Positions 18,594 to 27,763 of a stretch of 64,000 nt of DNA are shown here, piece after piece; the first letter of the stretch is position 1, and every line of letters begins with the position of its first letter. This DNA is from Promethearchaeota archaeon (GTDB lineage Archaea > Asgardarchaeota > Lokiarchaeia > Sigynarchaeales > SOKP01). The DNA is taken from contig JAGXNR010000001.1 of the NCBI GenBank assembly GCA_019894875.1, positions 1-64,000 of the forward strand. The letters run 5' to 3'. The position numbers were made by a program, and so were the translations under genes. A model generated the notes under the pieces. That model was not told the origin of the DNA. It searched no databases and worked only from the letters and a program-made list of their open reading frames with translations.

Positions 18594-19316
18594 ATGGGAA
18601 AACGTATACTTGCTCAGCGAAAAGGTAGAGGAAGCTTACCATTTCGATCACCCTCACATCGTCATATAGGTGCTGTGAAATACCGCCCATTTTTAGAAGG
18701 AGAAAATGAATTTACATTTAAAGTTATCGAATTTATACACTCTCCCGGAAGAGGTACCCCAGTTGCGTTAATCAAATACAATGATGATAAAAAATATCTA
18801 TGGCTTCCTCCCGAAGGAATTTTTGAAGGTGAGAAATTCATCCATTCTAAATCCCTAACTGAGATTAGAGTAGGTAATGCCTTACCATTAAAAGAAATCC
18901 CGCTTGGAACCTTAGTTTTTAATATTGAATCTAATCCTCAAGATGGTGGAAAATTCGCAAGATCCTCAGGAGTAGCAGCAATTGTGAGAAATAAATCCGG
19001 AAATAAAGTGGAAATCTTATTCCGTTCGAAAAAAACTAAGTGGATACATGAAAAATGCCTTGCAACCATAGGTGTTGTTGCTGGTGGAGGTCGCACAGAT
19101 AAACCTTTCCTTAAAGCTGGAAATAAATTTCACTCCATTAAATCTAAAGCAATAAAATGGCCTGTGGTTCGTGGAGTCGCTATGAATGCAGTATCCCATC
19201 CTTATGGTGGTGGGGCTAAGCAATCTCCTCATAAATCAACAACTACCTCAAGAAATCGACCACCTGGCAGAAAAGTAGGGCAGATTGCTGCTAGGAGAAC
19301 AGGACATCAAAACTAA
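18594..19316 (+). CDS. rpl2: 50S ribosomal protein L2
   Basis: 240 residues, the archaeal length. L2 binds 23S rRNA near the peptidyl-transferase centre. Signatures: MGKRILAQRKGRG at the N-terminus, GRGTPVALIKY, and the C-terminal conserved block RGVAMNAVSHPYGGG followed by GRKVGQIAARRTG. Notably it stands alone here, outside the usual S10 ribosomal operon, with its own promoter and with tfb convergent downstream. Confidence 0.97.
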   Translation: MGKRILAQRKGRGSLPFRSPSHRHIGAVKYRPFLEGENEFTFKVIEFIHSPGRGTPVALIKYNDDKKYLWLPPEGIFEGEKFIHSKSLTEIRVGNALPLKEIPLGTLVFNIESNPQDGGKFARSSGVAAIVRNKSGNKVEILFRSKKTKWIHEKCLATIGVVAGGGRTDKPFLKAGNKFHSIKSKAIKWPVVRGVAMNAVSHPYGGGAKQSPHKSTTTSRNRPPGRKVGQIAARRTGHQN

Positions 19317-19492
19317 AGAAATAATATTCTAAATTAAGCAATTCAATCAATTTTGAAGCTTTAATTCATTTTAGAACTAAAATTAATATAAATTACCTTT
19401 AAATTTATGAAAGTAAACATTTAATTTCTAAAATAACTGAAAAAACTAACCTCTCGACCCTTAGCCTTATTAAAAAAAGAAAAACAATAATA

Positions 19493-20383
19493 TTAGATCG
19501 TTTTAAAATTGAAACTAATATGTTGTAAAAATTCCTTATATCTTGAACGAAGAGTTACTTCTGTCACTCCTATAACTTTTGAAATGTCCTTCTGACTTAT
19601 TTTCCGGTTTTTTAGCTTAGCCACTAAATAAATCGATCCAGCACATAATCCTTTTGGATCTTTGCCGCAAATTGATGTGTTTTCAATGAAAGTCTTTAAT
19701 ACTTTAATTGCCTCCTTCTCGACATGAATATTGAGCCCTAAATCCGCACAATATCTCGGAATTAATGCAACCGGATCAATATGTGGTGATTTTAAGTTCA
19801 GTTCTCGTACTAAAATTTTATAACATTTCTTTACAATGTTATCATTAATCGAAGCCTCATCTAATATCTCCTGTAATGTTATTGGAACTCTCTCCTGCTT
19901 GCATACATAATAAGCACATGCCGCAATCATCCCATTTATAGACCTTCCCCGTAATAAGTTCTTCTTAAAAACCTCTTTGTAAAGACGAACCGCTGCCTTC
20001 TTCACACGCTCAGGAAAATTTAAATTGCCGCCAATTCTCTTTAACTCAGTTATGGCTATTAACATATTCCTCTTTTCCCATGATAGATGCGTGTTCCATT
20101 TAGCTGCCCTCCTTAAATCAGGATTCTTGATCATCTTCCTATCAATGATAGTACTCAACCCAATATCTGGCATTAAAATAGATATAGGGCAGCCTGTCCG
20201 TTCTTTTTTATCCTTCTCCGACTTTGAATAGGCTCTTATACCGCTATGAGAAATGTCTACTTCTTTCTCACCTACAACTAAACCGCATTGCTGGCAAACT
20301 GTCTCCCCTCTTTGGTGGATGGAAATGGTAGACCCGCCACATTCTGGACAAAAACTTGTCTGTGGTATTATTTCAACGACCAT
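19493..20383 (-). CDS. tfb: Transcription initiation factor B (TFB)
   Basis: 296 residues. Recruits RNA polymerase to TBP-bound promoters. The N-terminal zinc ribbon has C12, C15, C30, C33 (CPECGGS and CQQCGLVVGE), followed by the B-finger/linker and two cyclin repeats (about 110-200 and 205-296; RGRSINGMIAACAYYVCKQE and GKDPKGLCAGSIYLVAKLK). The C-terminal HTH with SQKDISKVIGVTEVTLRSRY matches the BRE-reading helix. A 25-bp inverted repeat lies about 80 bp upstream of its start. Confidence 0.95.
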   Translation of the reverse strand: MVVEIIPQTSFCPECGGSTISIHQRGETVCQQCGLVVGEKEVDISHSGIRAYSKSEKDKKERTGCPISILMPDIGLSTIIDRKMIKNPDLRRAAKWNTHLSWEKRNMLIAITELKRIGGNLNFPERVKKAAVRLYKEVFKKNLLRGRSINGMIAACAYYVCKQERVPITLQEILDEASINDNIVKKCYKILVRELNLKSPHIDPVALIPRYCADLGLNIHVEKEAIKVLKTFIENTSICGKDPKGLCAGSIYLVAKLKNRKISQKDISKVIGVTEVTLRSRYKEFLQHISFNFKTI

Positions 20384-21049
20384 ATTATTTACCTTATCCC
20401 AAATCTTAAGTTTTAAATTTTTTTTTAATGTTGATAAACATTATTTTTTCACACACACTACAAATAATCTTTTTTGTGTTAAAAAAGATTTGTTTCGTGT
20501 TAAAAATTTATATTCGTTATAATAAAAAATGTCATTCATCTATATAAATGTTATCTTTTTTTATTATTTTTAGTTAACAAATTATCTAGATAAAGCCATT
20601 TTCTGAATTTGTTGTAATATATATAAGTATTTGATTAAAAAAAACTACGAATGATTTCTTATTCAAATATAATATTATCCACATATTAGATATTTTTGGT
20701 AAAAAGATTTGAAAAGAGAAAAATTTGTCGGGATTTAGGGCTAAAAAAAGGGTGAATTAATTTTTGTACTACATAAACGTAAACTCTTTTTATCTATCAA
20801 ATCCCTTTAATCAAGCCTAAAATAGGTGTTTTTGTTGTTAAACCTTTATTTGACCTTTAAAGAATTTGTGGTAAAAAAAATCTCTAAAGAATTTGTATGA
20901 ATAATTTATTTTTTAGAATAGATGCAGTAAAACAGAGACTAGGATAGATTAAAAAGATAACTACTGGTGGATAGAATTGATAATCCTATTTATTATTGCA
21001 ATACTGAAGAAGGTTGCTCTTTTTTCCTTAACAACCAAAAAGATTAGAG
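20384..21049. other. Long intergenic region upstream of tfb
   Basis: About 665 bp without a credible reading frame. It holds an inverted repeat at 20466-20490 and a direct repeat TAAAGAATTTGT near 20858 and 20884. The GC content rises slightly around 20720-20770, but I cannot support an RNA gene from sequence alone. Confidence 0.4.
20466..20490. repeat. Inverted repeat upstream of tfb
   Basis: AATCTTTTTT, a 5-base spacer GTGTT, then the exact complement AAAAAAGATT. It lies 83-107 bp upstream of the tfb start, in the promoter zone. It could be an operator or, read toward tfb, a hairpin; T-rich stems alone do not distinguish the two. Confidence 0.45.
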
Positions 21050-21511
21050 TTAGGAGTTTTCAGCCTTCTCCTTCTCACTTTTTATAGATACTTTTTTAAT
21101 ATTCTCCAATCTTGTGGAGAGATTTGTTTTTTTCATATATTGAGAAAGGTCTTTCTTCAATTCATCTTGAGTATTCAACGATTTTGACTTTTGGAGCCTT
21201 TCTGTAAAGTTATTCATTTCATTTTCAATGTTGGTATTAGTAATATTGGTATTGTCAAGATTAGAATTTTTTTCAATAGGAAGTGTCGTGATAAACGAAT
21301 TTGAAAGATCCTTAATTATTCGGTCTTTAATAGGATCAGGTTTCCCATATCTATGTCCAGTAAAAGTGCACTCAACGAGCTTTTCGTTATCTAATTTGTA
21401 ATAAGAACATCTACGGCAGTATAAATCTTGTAAATATAAATTTGTTTTAGGACATAGAATTAAATCTATTCCAATTTTATTCGGTCTAATCGCTATCTTT
21501 TTAACGTTCAT
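21050..21511 (-). CDS. Hypothetical protein with N-terminal cysteine cluster
   Basis: 153 residues. The N-terminal third has C20, C32, C35 and C48 (LILCPKT, YCRRCSYY, ECTFTGH), probably binding one zinc ion. The rest is hydrophilic, Asn/Lys/Glu-rich and probably helical or disordered. A strongly AT-rich promoter region lies upstream (21512-21700). No family recognised. Confidence 0.6.
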   Translation of the reverse strand: MNVKKIAIRPNKIGIDLILCPKTNLYLQDLYCRRCSYYKLDNEKLVECTFTGHRYGKPDPIKDRIIKDLSNSFITTLPIEKNSNLDNTNITNTNIENEMNNFTERLQKSKSLNTQDELKKDLSQYMKKTNLSTRLENIKKVSIKSEKEKAENS

Positions 21512-21893
21512 CCCAAGCTTCTCTTTAATAACCTATGATAAAAATGATTTGAGTATTACAGTGATCGTCTCAAATCACAAAATAATTATATTATTGTAAT
21601 GAAAATTGAGAATTATAAATTTATTTGTGCTTTCCTTATATTATGACCTAATATTATAATCAATACTTTTTTTACCACAAATTTAGGATATATAAAAATT
21701 TAGTATAAAAAATGAGCTATTTTCTTTATTCATATTGACATCTCACAAATATTACCTAATAAAAAAACATTAAATACAAGTTCTTTTATTAAGTGTTCAA
21801 CAAAAACTAATAACATCATTTAGTGGTCAAAAAATTCCTTCCCAAAAGAAACTGGAGAACACATCCGACAAAACGAATGATAATCCAGATGAC

Positions 21894-22781
21894 ATGGATC
21901 TAATTAAGATTGATAATAATTCTATTGAGAAGACTGAAGAAATGAAACGATATGAAGATGAAACAGGGAGATATTCTGTATGGCGAGGTATAGTAACAGA
22001 AGGATTTAAGAAGTGGCAACGAGGCGAAAAAATTTATCATCGAGAAAAAGAACGAATTTCACTTTATGTATCCAATGATACTAAAATAAAATGGTTGGAA
22101 TATACTAAAAGTGATGGTACAACAATTTCTAAGTTGATAAGGGAAGCTGTTGAGTCATTTATTGAAAGTCGAGGGAATCTAGGTGGTAATAATTTATCTA
22201 TGTTAGATCCCCAAACAATTTCCAATATTTCTCATACATTAAAAGAGCCTTTAACTTCGATTAAAGGGTATTCGCAATTACTTATCGAAAATTACCGAGA
22301 AAAACTAAATGACCAAGTGTTAGAGACTGTAAAAAATATATTTGAGCAGAGCATTCTTCTCGAAAAAAAAATAATTAATATTTTAGACAACATTAAAGTT
22401 GAACCTGAGCATGAAGTCTTATTGATTGAAGATGATCTCGCAACTATTCGTCTTATTAAGAGTTATTTTGAAAGTAAAGGTATTAAATGTAAAGGAGTTG
22501 TAAGTGGTTCGAAAGGATTGGAAGAATTAGGAAATGCTATTCCAAAACTAATATTATTAGACATTATTTTACCAGATTTAAGTGGATATGATATTTGTAA
22601 AACCATAAAATCTGATAAAGAATATAAAAATATTCCTGTCTTTTTCTTAACAGCAATAGCGGGTTCTGAAGTACAAAGGAACTTAGCAGAAACTAAAGCA
22701 GATGGCTATATCTTAAAACCTTTTAATTTTTCTGATTTTGAAGTTATCTTCGATATTTTAAAAGGTAAAAGAATCGAGTAA
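21894..22781 (+). CDS. RHH DNA-binding / HisKA-like / receiver fusion protein, paralog 1
   Basis: 295 residues from ATG 21894. Order: a short N-terminal block (YSVWRGIVTEGFKKW), an RHH-like segment ERISLYVSNDTKIKWLEY followed by TISKLIREAVESFIE (53-91), a HisKA-like dimerisation helix with H-box NISHTLKEPLTSIKGYSQLL (His113), and a receiver domain (174-290) with acidic pocket E179/D180/D181, phospho-acceptor D223 (LLDIILPDLSG), T253 and K275 (YILKP). No HATPase domain is present. The frame stays open upstream to an ATT at 21834; the true start may be there. This looks like a DNA-binding response regulator carrying its own phospho-histidine helix. Confidence 0.75.
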   Translation: MDLIKIDNNSIEKTEEMKRYEDETGRYSVWRGIVTEGFKKWQRGEKIYHREKERISLYVSNDTKIKWLEYTKSDGTTISKLIREAVESFIESRGNLGGNNLSMLDPQTISNISHTLKEPLTSIKGYSQLLIENYREKLNDQVLETVKNIFEQSILLEKKIINILDNIKVEPEHEVLLIEDDLATIRLIKSYFESKGIKCKGVVSGSKGLEELGNAIPKLILLDIILPDLSGYDICKTIKSDKEYKNIPVFFLTAIAGSEVQRNLAETKADGYILKPFNFSDFEVIFDILKGKRIE

Positions 22782-23222
22782 AATTACTCCCTTAATGTTA
22801 TTGGTTATTAAAATTATAAGTAAAAGCTCTATTATTCATTCTTTCAATATCTAAGAATAGCAATTAAGAGGATAATACAATAATATTTATATTTTAAAGT
22901 AAGATATTTAAAATGATAAAAAACTACAAAATAGTGTAAACAATTATTTAGTGAATGAGTTATTTTATAAAAAAAAGGATTAAACTATATCAATAGTTAT
23001 CAATTTTAAATAATAGTATAACAAATTATTAATTAGAGAGATTTTACATATTTATACAAAGCAATTATTCAAAAAGAAAGAGGGGGAAAAGAAATTCCAA
23101 AAGAGAAAAACAGCAATAATGATAAAGATTCTATAGATCTTGAAGAAGAATTTGAAAAGTTAAGCTTCTCGGATAAAGAAATTGCTAACCTAGATCTAAA
23201 TAGTGAGAAAATTAAAGAGTTA
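22782..23222. other. Intergenic region and possible 5' extension of the downstream gene
   Basis: The first 250 bp are AT-rich with no gene. From 23030 the frame of the next gene is open without ATG, GTG or TTG; it may be coding from an ATT at 23094, which follows a GGGGG-rich Shine-Dalgarno-like stretch at about 23081-23086. Confidence 0.4.
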
Positions 23223-24056
23223 ATGGCGCTTTACCAAGAGAGAACTGATAAATATGCAATTTGGCGTGGTTCTATAACCGAAGGTTTTAAGAAATGGTTA
23301 AAAGGTGAAAAAATATATGACCGAGATAAAGAAAGAATCTCTCTTTATGTGTCAGAAGGAACTAAAACAAAATGGCAAGATTTTAAAGAGTCCCATGAAT
23401 ATTCGACAATATCTGCTTTAATCAGAGATAGTGTAGATTATTATATTGAACAAAAATCCGATTTTTTAAGTGGGGGGTTACAGGGGATGAATGAAAAAAC
23501 TATTTCTAATATATCACATGCATTAAAAGAACCATTAACAACTATAAAGGGATTTAGTCAATTACTTTTAGAAAATTACAAAGAAGAATTAGATTCCGAA
23601 GTACTATCAACAATCAAGAACATTTTTGACCAGTCTATGCTTCTTGAGAACAAAATTATTAGTATTCTCGATAACATTAAAACAGATGACGTTGAACATC
23701 AGTATGATATCCTCTTAATTGAAGATGATCTTGCCACAATTAGGCTATTAACAAGTTACTTTGAAAGTAAGGGCTATAAATGTAAGGGAGTAGTTAGTGG
23801 CACGAAAGGTTTGCAAGAAATAAGAGGAGGTTTGCCTAAATTGATATTGTTAGATATAATCTTGCCAGACATCTCGGGTTATGAAATATGCAAAATGATT
23901 AAAGACCATAATAAATACAAAGAAGTGCCGATTTTCTTATTGACAGCTATCCCTGGGTCGGAAGTCGAAAAGAAAATGTCCGAAACGAGAGCAGATGGAT
24001 ATATCTTGAAACCATTTGATTTTTCTGATTTTGAAATATTATTCCAATATATTTAA
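23223..24056 (+). CDS. RHH DNA-binding / HisKA-like / receiver fusion protein, paralog 2
   Basis: 277 residues from ATG 23223, the same design as 21894-22781: YAIWRGSITEGFKKW, RHH-like ERISLYVSEGTKTKW, H-box NISHALKEPLTTIKGFSQLL, and receiver LLIEDDLATIRLL, LLDIILPDISGYEI, LTAIPGS, YILKPFDFSDF. No histidine-kinase ATPase domain. The open frame runs upstream to an ATT codon at 23094 in a position equivalent to paralog 1 (both continue with a Pro codon), so about 43 acidic residues could precede the ATG. Tandem duplication suggests a regulator pair with overlapping targets. Confidence 0.75.
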   Translation: MALYQERTDKYAIWRGSITEGFKKWLKGEKIYDRDKERISLYVSEGTKTKWQDFKESHEYSTISALIRDSVDYYIEQKSDFLSGGLQGMNEKTISNISHALKEPLTTIKGFSQLLLENYKEELDSEVLSTIKNIFDQSMLLENKIISILDNIKTDDVEHQYDILLIEDDLATIRLLTSYFESKGYKCKGVVSGTKGLQEIRGGLPKLILLDIILPDISGYEICKMIKDHNKYKEVPIFLLTAIPGSEVEKKMSETRADGYILKPFDFSDFEILFQYI

Positions 24057-24075
24057 ATCCACTAAGTTTAAACCA

Positions 24076-25251
24076 TTAACTATTTTCTAAGTTTTCAAAA
24101 TATTTAGAATCATGCCCTTTCAAGGCATCTGCAAGAACTAAACATAACTTCTCTAATATTTTTGTATCGATTTTATCAAGTGTATCTTGAGGAGTATGCA
24201 TATAATCATAGACCTCCACCTCACCAATTCCAAATCCGTGAAGACCTTTATTTCCTAAAAAACCTCCATCAGAATGAGTACCAAAAACCCTATTAGTAAT
24301 GTAATGCCTGATCGTAAGATTTCTGTTGTTATTCAGAAGCAAAGAATCAATATCTTTAGCATTATCACCTTCTTTTCCTCCGGGAAATAGATATACGTGT
24401 TTAGCTATGGATTCAAAATTGAACATAATCGATTTATCGGGATTAAGGTTTTTCATATTGTTATAAAAATTCTTAACTCCCATTGTTCCGCATTCTTCAG
24501 CTCCAGTGAATAGAAACCATAAATTATAATTTTGCAATCTATTTTCAGGAATACTATAATAGTGTGCCAGCTCTAAATTGCACGCAATACCAGAAGCATT
24601 ATCAATAGCACCTACGGAACTATTATCTGTAGTGTTAAGAAGTAAGAGGGAAGTAACAAACACGTTTGCTATTAAAGGAAACAACCCGATAATAAAAAAT
24701 ATTAGTTCAAATCCTATTAATATCACATTTTTAAGGAATATAACGAAAATTAGAATAGTTGACGAGGAGATCCAAAGTTTAATTATTCTTATACGGGTAT
24801 TAATCTTGAATCTTTGTCCCTTGGAATCTAAATGACTCATAAACATGATAATTCTGTCATTATTTTCTCTATTATTTGATGTAGGTTTTATCTTTACAAG
24901 AAGATTTTGTGAATTTAATTGTTTAAGAAATCGAATTTTTTCAGGTTTTCTTGTCAATATGATTAATGCCATCAATAAGCTTAATAAAATGATGATAAAA
25001 ACCAAAAATAGATTCATATAAATATTCAAGTATAACATTAATAAAATTAAGGAAGTGGATAGAAATGCGATTTTAGGATATAATCTCGAATAAAATGAGC
25101 TAAATGTAAAATCTTGAACTTCAAATTCCAGGTTCAAATTCTCTATCTCTTGTTTTACTATATTAAATGCTTTGAGTTCAAATTCAGTTCCAGATAATCG
25201 AGGAAAAGCAATTTTATCAAGGGTTCTTTTAATTCGGGCTTCTTCAATCAT
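24076..25251 (-). CDS. M28-family membrane-anchored zinc aminopeptidase
   Basis: 391 residues. M28 metal ligands are visible in order: MFMSHLDSKGQ (His), VGAIDNASGIA (Asp), FTGAEECGTMG (Glu-Glu), and HSDGGFLG with a late HTPQDT. Hydrophobic segments at about 60-110 and 165-205 (ILLLMLYL..., LIFVIFLKNVILIGF...) are predicted membrane helices placed before and inside the peptidase region, an architecture seen in membrane-bound M28 peptidases. Substrate unknown. Ends 20 bp from the receiver-protein gene, convergent. Confidence 0.85.
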   Translation of the reverse strand: MIEEARIKRTLDKIAFPRLSGTEFELKAFNIVKQEIENLNLEFEVQDFTFSSFYSRLYPKIAFLSTSLILLMLYLNIYMNLFLVFIIILLSLLMALIILTRKPEKIRFLKQLNSQNLLVKIKPTSNNRENNDRIIMFMSHLDSKGQRFKINTRIRIIKLWISSSTILIFVIFLKNVILIGFELIFFIIGLFPLIANVFVTSLLLLNTTDNSSVGAIDNASGIACNLELAHYYSIPENRLQNYNLWFLFTGAEECGTMGVKNFYNNMKNLNPDKSIMFNFESIAKHVYLFPGGKEGDNAKDIDSLLLNNNRNLTIRHYITNRVFGTHSDGGFLGNKGLHGFGIGEVEVYDYMHTPQDTLDKIDTKILEKLCLVLADALKGHDSKYFENLENS

Positions 25252-25393
25252 ATTTTTAATAATCTTAAAAGCAATTCTTATTTAAATCTTCTGAGCTCTA
25301 ATCTAAACTTTTACTTTTTCAATTAAAAAGTATCTAATTTTTTATAATTGTAATACTTTATTCACTCAATAATTAATTTTGGAATGAAAATAG

Positions 25394-25467
25394 CGGGCTA
25401 TGAGGGAATCGAACCCCCGACCGTCAGGTTAAGAGCCTGCTGCGCTACCTGCCTGCGCTAATAGCCC
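25394..25467 (-). tRNA. tRNA-Lys (CTT)
   Basis: 74 nt, cloverleaf on the reverse strand. Acceptor GGGCTAT pairs with ATAGCCC, D-arm GCGC/GCGC, anticodon loop CTCTTAA with CTT at 34-36, T-arm GGGGG-TTCGATT-CCCTC, discriminator G. The 27:43 pair is G-A. No intron and no encoded CCA. Confidence 0.93.
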
Positions 25468-25493
25468 TATATAAACACCAATTAATCCAAATA

Positions 25494-25595
25494 CGCAGAT
25501 GGAGGGACTCGAACCCCCGAGCGCTCCCGCGCACTGGCTTGCTTGATTGCATCAAATACTCAAGGCCAGCGTCTTACCAGCTAGGCTACATCTGC
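25494..25595 (-). tRNA. tRNA-Ser (TGA) with a 19-nt intron at 37/38
   Basis: Acceptor GCAGATG pairs with CATCTGC, discriminator G and a long variable arm (GCGCGGGAGCGC) mark a serine tRNA. The anticodon stem CTGGC/GCCAG encloses CTTGAG then 19 intron bases then A, giving anticodon TGA. The intron lies at the canonical position. The gene is 27 bp upstream of tRNA-Lys on the same strand. Confidence 0.92.
25540..25558 (-). other. tRNA-Ser intron (19 nt, canonical BHB)
   Basis: Removing these bases gives a 7-base anticodon loop. The BHB is textbook: exon CTTG pairs perfectly with intron CAAG; bulges AG^T and CA^A; the inner intron helix is ATT/AAT. It serves as an internal reference for the other introns in this window. 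Confidence 0.9.
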
Positions 25596-25773
25596 TGAGT
25601 TAAAATAAATTTTGGTGTAATTTTTTAAAATAATTTGATTCTAATAAAATAGATTATATATAGCAAAATAAATGTTTTTTTATTTTTCTCCTTATATCTA
25701 TTGAGCTCTCCCCTAGTTTTAAGTAAAATATAAATTTTATGGTACATTGATTTTTACTTGAGATGGAAAAAAT

Positions 25774-26262
25774 ATGAGCGGAGCAAAAGATTTTCGTTAT
25801 TTGATACCTGAGAGTTTGTTTCAGGACATTACGCAAAAATGTGCAGAGGAGTATCCCTCAATTTGCCACGGGTGGTTATTTGCCGAGAGAAAAGAGAACT
25901 TCGGTATTTGTACAAAATTTACTATGAATACTGATTTGCGTAAGACTAAGGTTCATGTTAAACCAAGAAGCTGGATGAGATATAAAAAGTCTAAGATTTA
26001 CAATATGCGGAAATTCAAGGAGGAACTTAACGTGGACATCGTTTGGCAATGGCACAGCCACCCTAGTGGAAATGAGAAGTTACACGCTATTGACAAGAGA
26101 ATCCTGAAGTACCTATCAAACGGAGTTATGATAATTATAATTCCAGCAGCACCTGATAGAGAACCAGAACAAAAAGCACATCTGGTTGGGTGGTACTACG
26201 ATAAACGCTACACGAAAAAGCCAATCATAGAAAAAATGGTTTTCGAAATAATTTCTGAATAA
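25774..26262 (+). CDS. JAMM/MPN-type metalloprotease-like protein
   Basis: 162 residues. The core motif is HSHPSGNEKLHAID: His94-x-His96 followed at the right distance by Asp107, as in JAMM deubiquitinase-type peptidases, but the usual Ser of HxHx7SxxD is His104. A Glu that could be the catalytic base occurs near residue 39 (FAERK). JAMM proteins in archaea include SAMP/ubiquitin-like processing enzymes; Asgard genomes often encode ubiquitin systems, so deconjugation is plausible, not proven. Its last 35 bases and downstream spacer are duplicated at 27764-27890. Confidence 0.75.
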   Translation: MSGAKDFRYLIPESLFQDITQKCAEEYPSICHGWLFAERKENFGICTKFTMNTDLRKTKVHVKPRSWMRYKKSKIYNMRKFKEELNVDIVWQWHSHPSGNEKLHAIDKRILKYLSNGVMIIIIPAAPDREPEQKAHLVGWYYDKRYTKKPIIEKMVFEIISE

Positions 26263-26352
26263 ACCAAATTCTTTTTCTCTTATTTTTTAGATAAAATATA
26301 TGAAACCATATTTTTTATAAAAATTTTAAAATTTTAGTTCGTTATATTGAAA
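26226..26352 (+). repeat. Direct repeat copy A: JAMM gene 3' end plus downstream spacer
   Basis: Contains the last codons of the JAMM gene and about 90 bp downstream (AAACCAAATTCTTTTTCTCT ... TTCGTTATATTGAAA). A diverged copy in the same orientation lies at 27764-27890; together they bracket the LOR/SDH gene. Confidence 0.8.
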
Positions 26353-26456
26353 TTCGATCATTTGTAGCTCTTTTGCTATATTATAAAAAATTTTTAAATT
26401 AAAAAACAAATTTTAATTTTCTATCATTCAATAATTCAACCACTAAAGTGAATTAA

Positions 26457-27674
26457 ATGATTTCAAGAAACATAGAATTAAAAGGACATATTATCGATTC
26501 TCTAATTCTCCCGAGAGTTTTTGAGAAAATAATGAACTTAAGCGGTGAATTTAACGTACTTGAATTTGACATTGGCAAACATAAAACCGATGAAAGTTAT
26601 GCGATTCTTGAAGTTATCGGTAAAGATAAAAAACATTTAGATGATATAATCAACCAATTGCATGTCTTTGGAGCCATTGAAGTAAAACCAAAAGAGATTA
26701 AAATTGAGCAAGTTCAAAAGGATAAAGTACTTCCAGATTATTTCTATTCAACAACGCATCATCCTTCTCTATGTTATTACAATCATACCTGGATAGAAGT
26801 TCAGGATACAGAGATGGATTGCGCAATTGTGGTAAATATTGAAGAAAATAGCGCCAGATGTGTGAAAATTTCGAATATCAAAAAAGGAGATAATGTTGTA
26901 GTGGGTATAAATGGTATTCGAGTGATCCCCCCACCCAGATCTCGTAAAAAAGAGGTTTTTGAATTTATGTCTAGCAATGTCTCTACAGAAAAACCTCTAC
27001 ATTATCTTATAAAAAAAATTTCTGAAGAGATATTAAAAGCAAAGGGAGGCGTCGCAGTGGTATCTGGACCGGCAGTTATTCATACGGGAGCTTCAAAATA
27101 TCTTGCAGAATTAATACATAATGGTTATGTGGATATTTTTCTTGGGGGAAACGCAGTTGCAGTTCATGATATAGAACTTGCATTGTTTGGGACTTCACTG
27201 GGCGTTCATATCGAAACAGCTGAAGCAAGAGAGGGCGGTCATAGACATCATTTATACGCAATTAATGAAATAAGGAAGGTCGGTTCCATAAAAAAAGCTG
27301 TCGAAACAGGATTGTTAAAAGAAGGGATAATGTATGAATGTATAAAAAATAACATCCCCTTCGTTCTAGCAGGGTCTATAAGAGATGATGGACCGCTTCC
27401 AGAGGTAATTACAGATGTTATGCAAGCACAGAACGAAATGCGTAAATTATTGAAGGGAGCAAAGCTCGTATTGATGTTATCTACTATGTTGCACTCAATC
27501 GCAGTCGGTAATATGCTACCTTCAACTATAAAAACTATATGTATTGATATTAATCCAACTGCGGTTACAAAACTGATGGATAGAGGTTCACAACAAACTC
27601 TTGGACTAGTTACCGATGTTAGCTCGTTTTTAGCTGTTTTAATGTCTGTGCTAAATAATAAGAACACTAAATAA
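26457..27674 (+). CDS. LOR/SDH-domain enzyme, archaeal ornithine-cyclodeaminase-like
   Basis: 405 residues. The N-terminal domain (1-95) is the LOR/SDH conserved region; the rest matches the archaeal TIGR00300-type enzymes with motifs VVNIEENSARCVKISNIKKG, GGVAVVSGPAVIHTGASKYL, FLGGNAVAVHDIE, EGGHRHHLYAIN and PFVLAGSIRDDGPLPEV. Archaeal members have been linked to ornithine cyclodeaminase activity with NAD; the exact substrate here is inferred. The gene stands alone between two copies of the JAMM gene's 3' end, as if inserted there. Confidence 0.75.
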   Translation: MISRNIELKGHIIDSLILPRVFEKIMNLSGEFNVLEFDIGKHKTDESYAILEVIGKDKKHLDDIINQLHVFGAIEVKPKEIKIEQVQKDKVLPDYFYSTTHHPSLCYYNHTWIEVQDTEMDCAIVVNIEENSARCVKISNIKKGDNVVVGINGIRVIPPPRSRKKEVFEFMSSNVSTEKPLHYLIKKISEEILKAKGGVAVVSGPAVIHTGASKYLAELIHNGYVDIFLGGNAVAVHDIELALFGTSLGVHIETAEAREGGHRHHLYAINEIRKVGSIKKAVETGLLKEGIMYECIKNNIPFVLAGSIRDDGPLPEVITDVMQAQNEMRKLLKGAKLVLMLSTMLHSIAVGNMLPSTIKTICIDINPTAVTKLMDRGSQQTLGLVTDVSSFLAVLMSVLNNKNTK

Positions 27675-27763
27675 TCGAAATAAGAATTTATAGAATTCTC
27701 TAATGACTACACTTAGCTCTTCCCGAGCAGAAAGCATATCAGGTTGATTGTATGATAAGTTTA

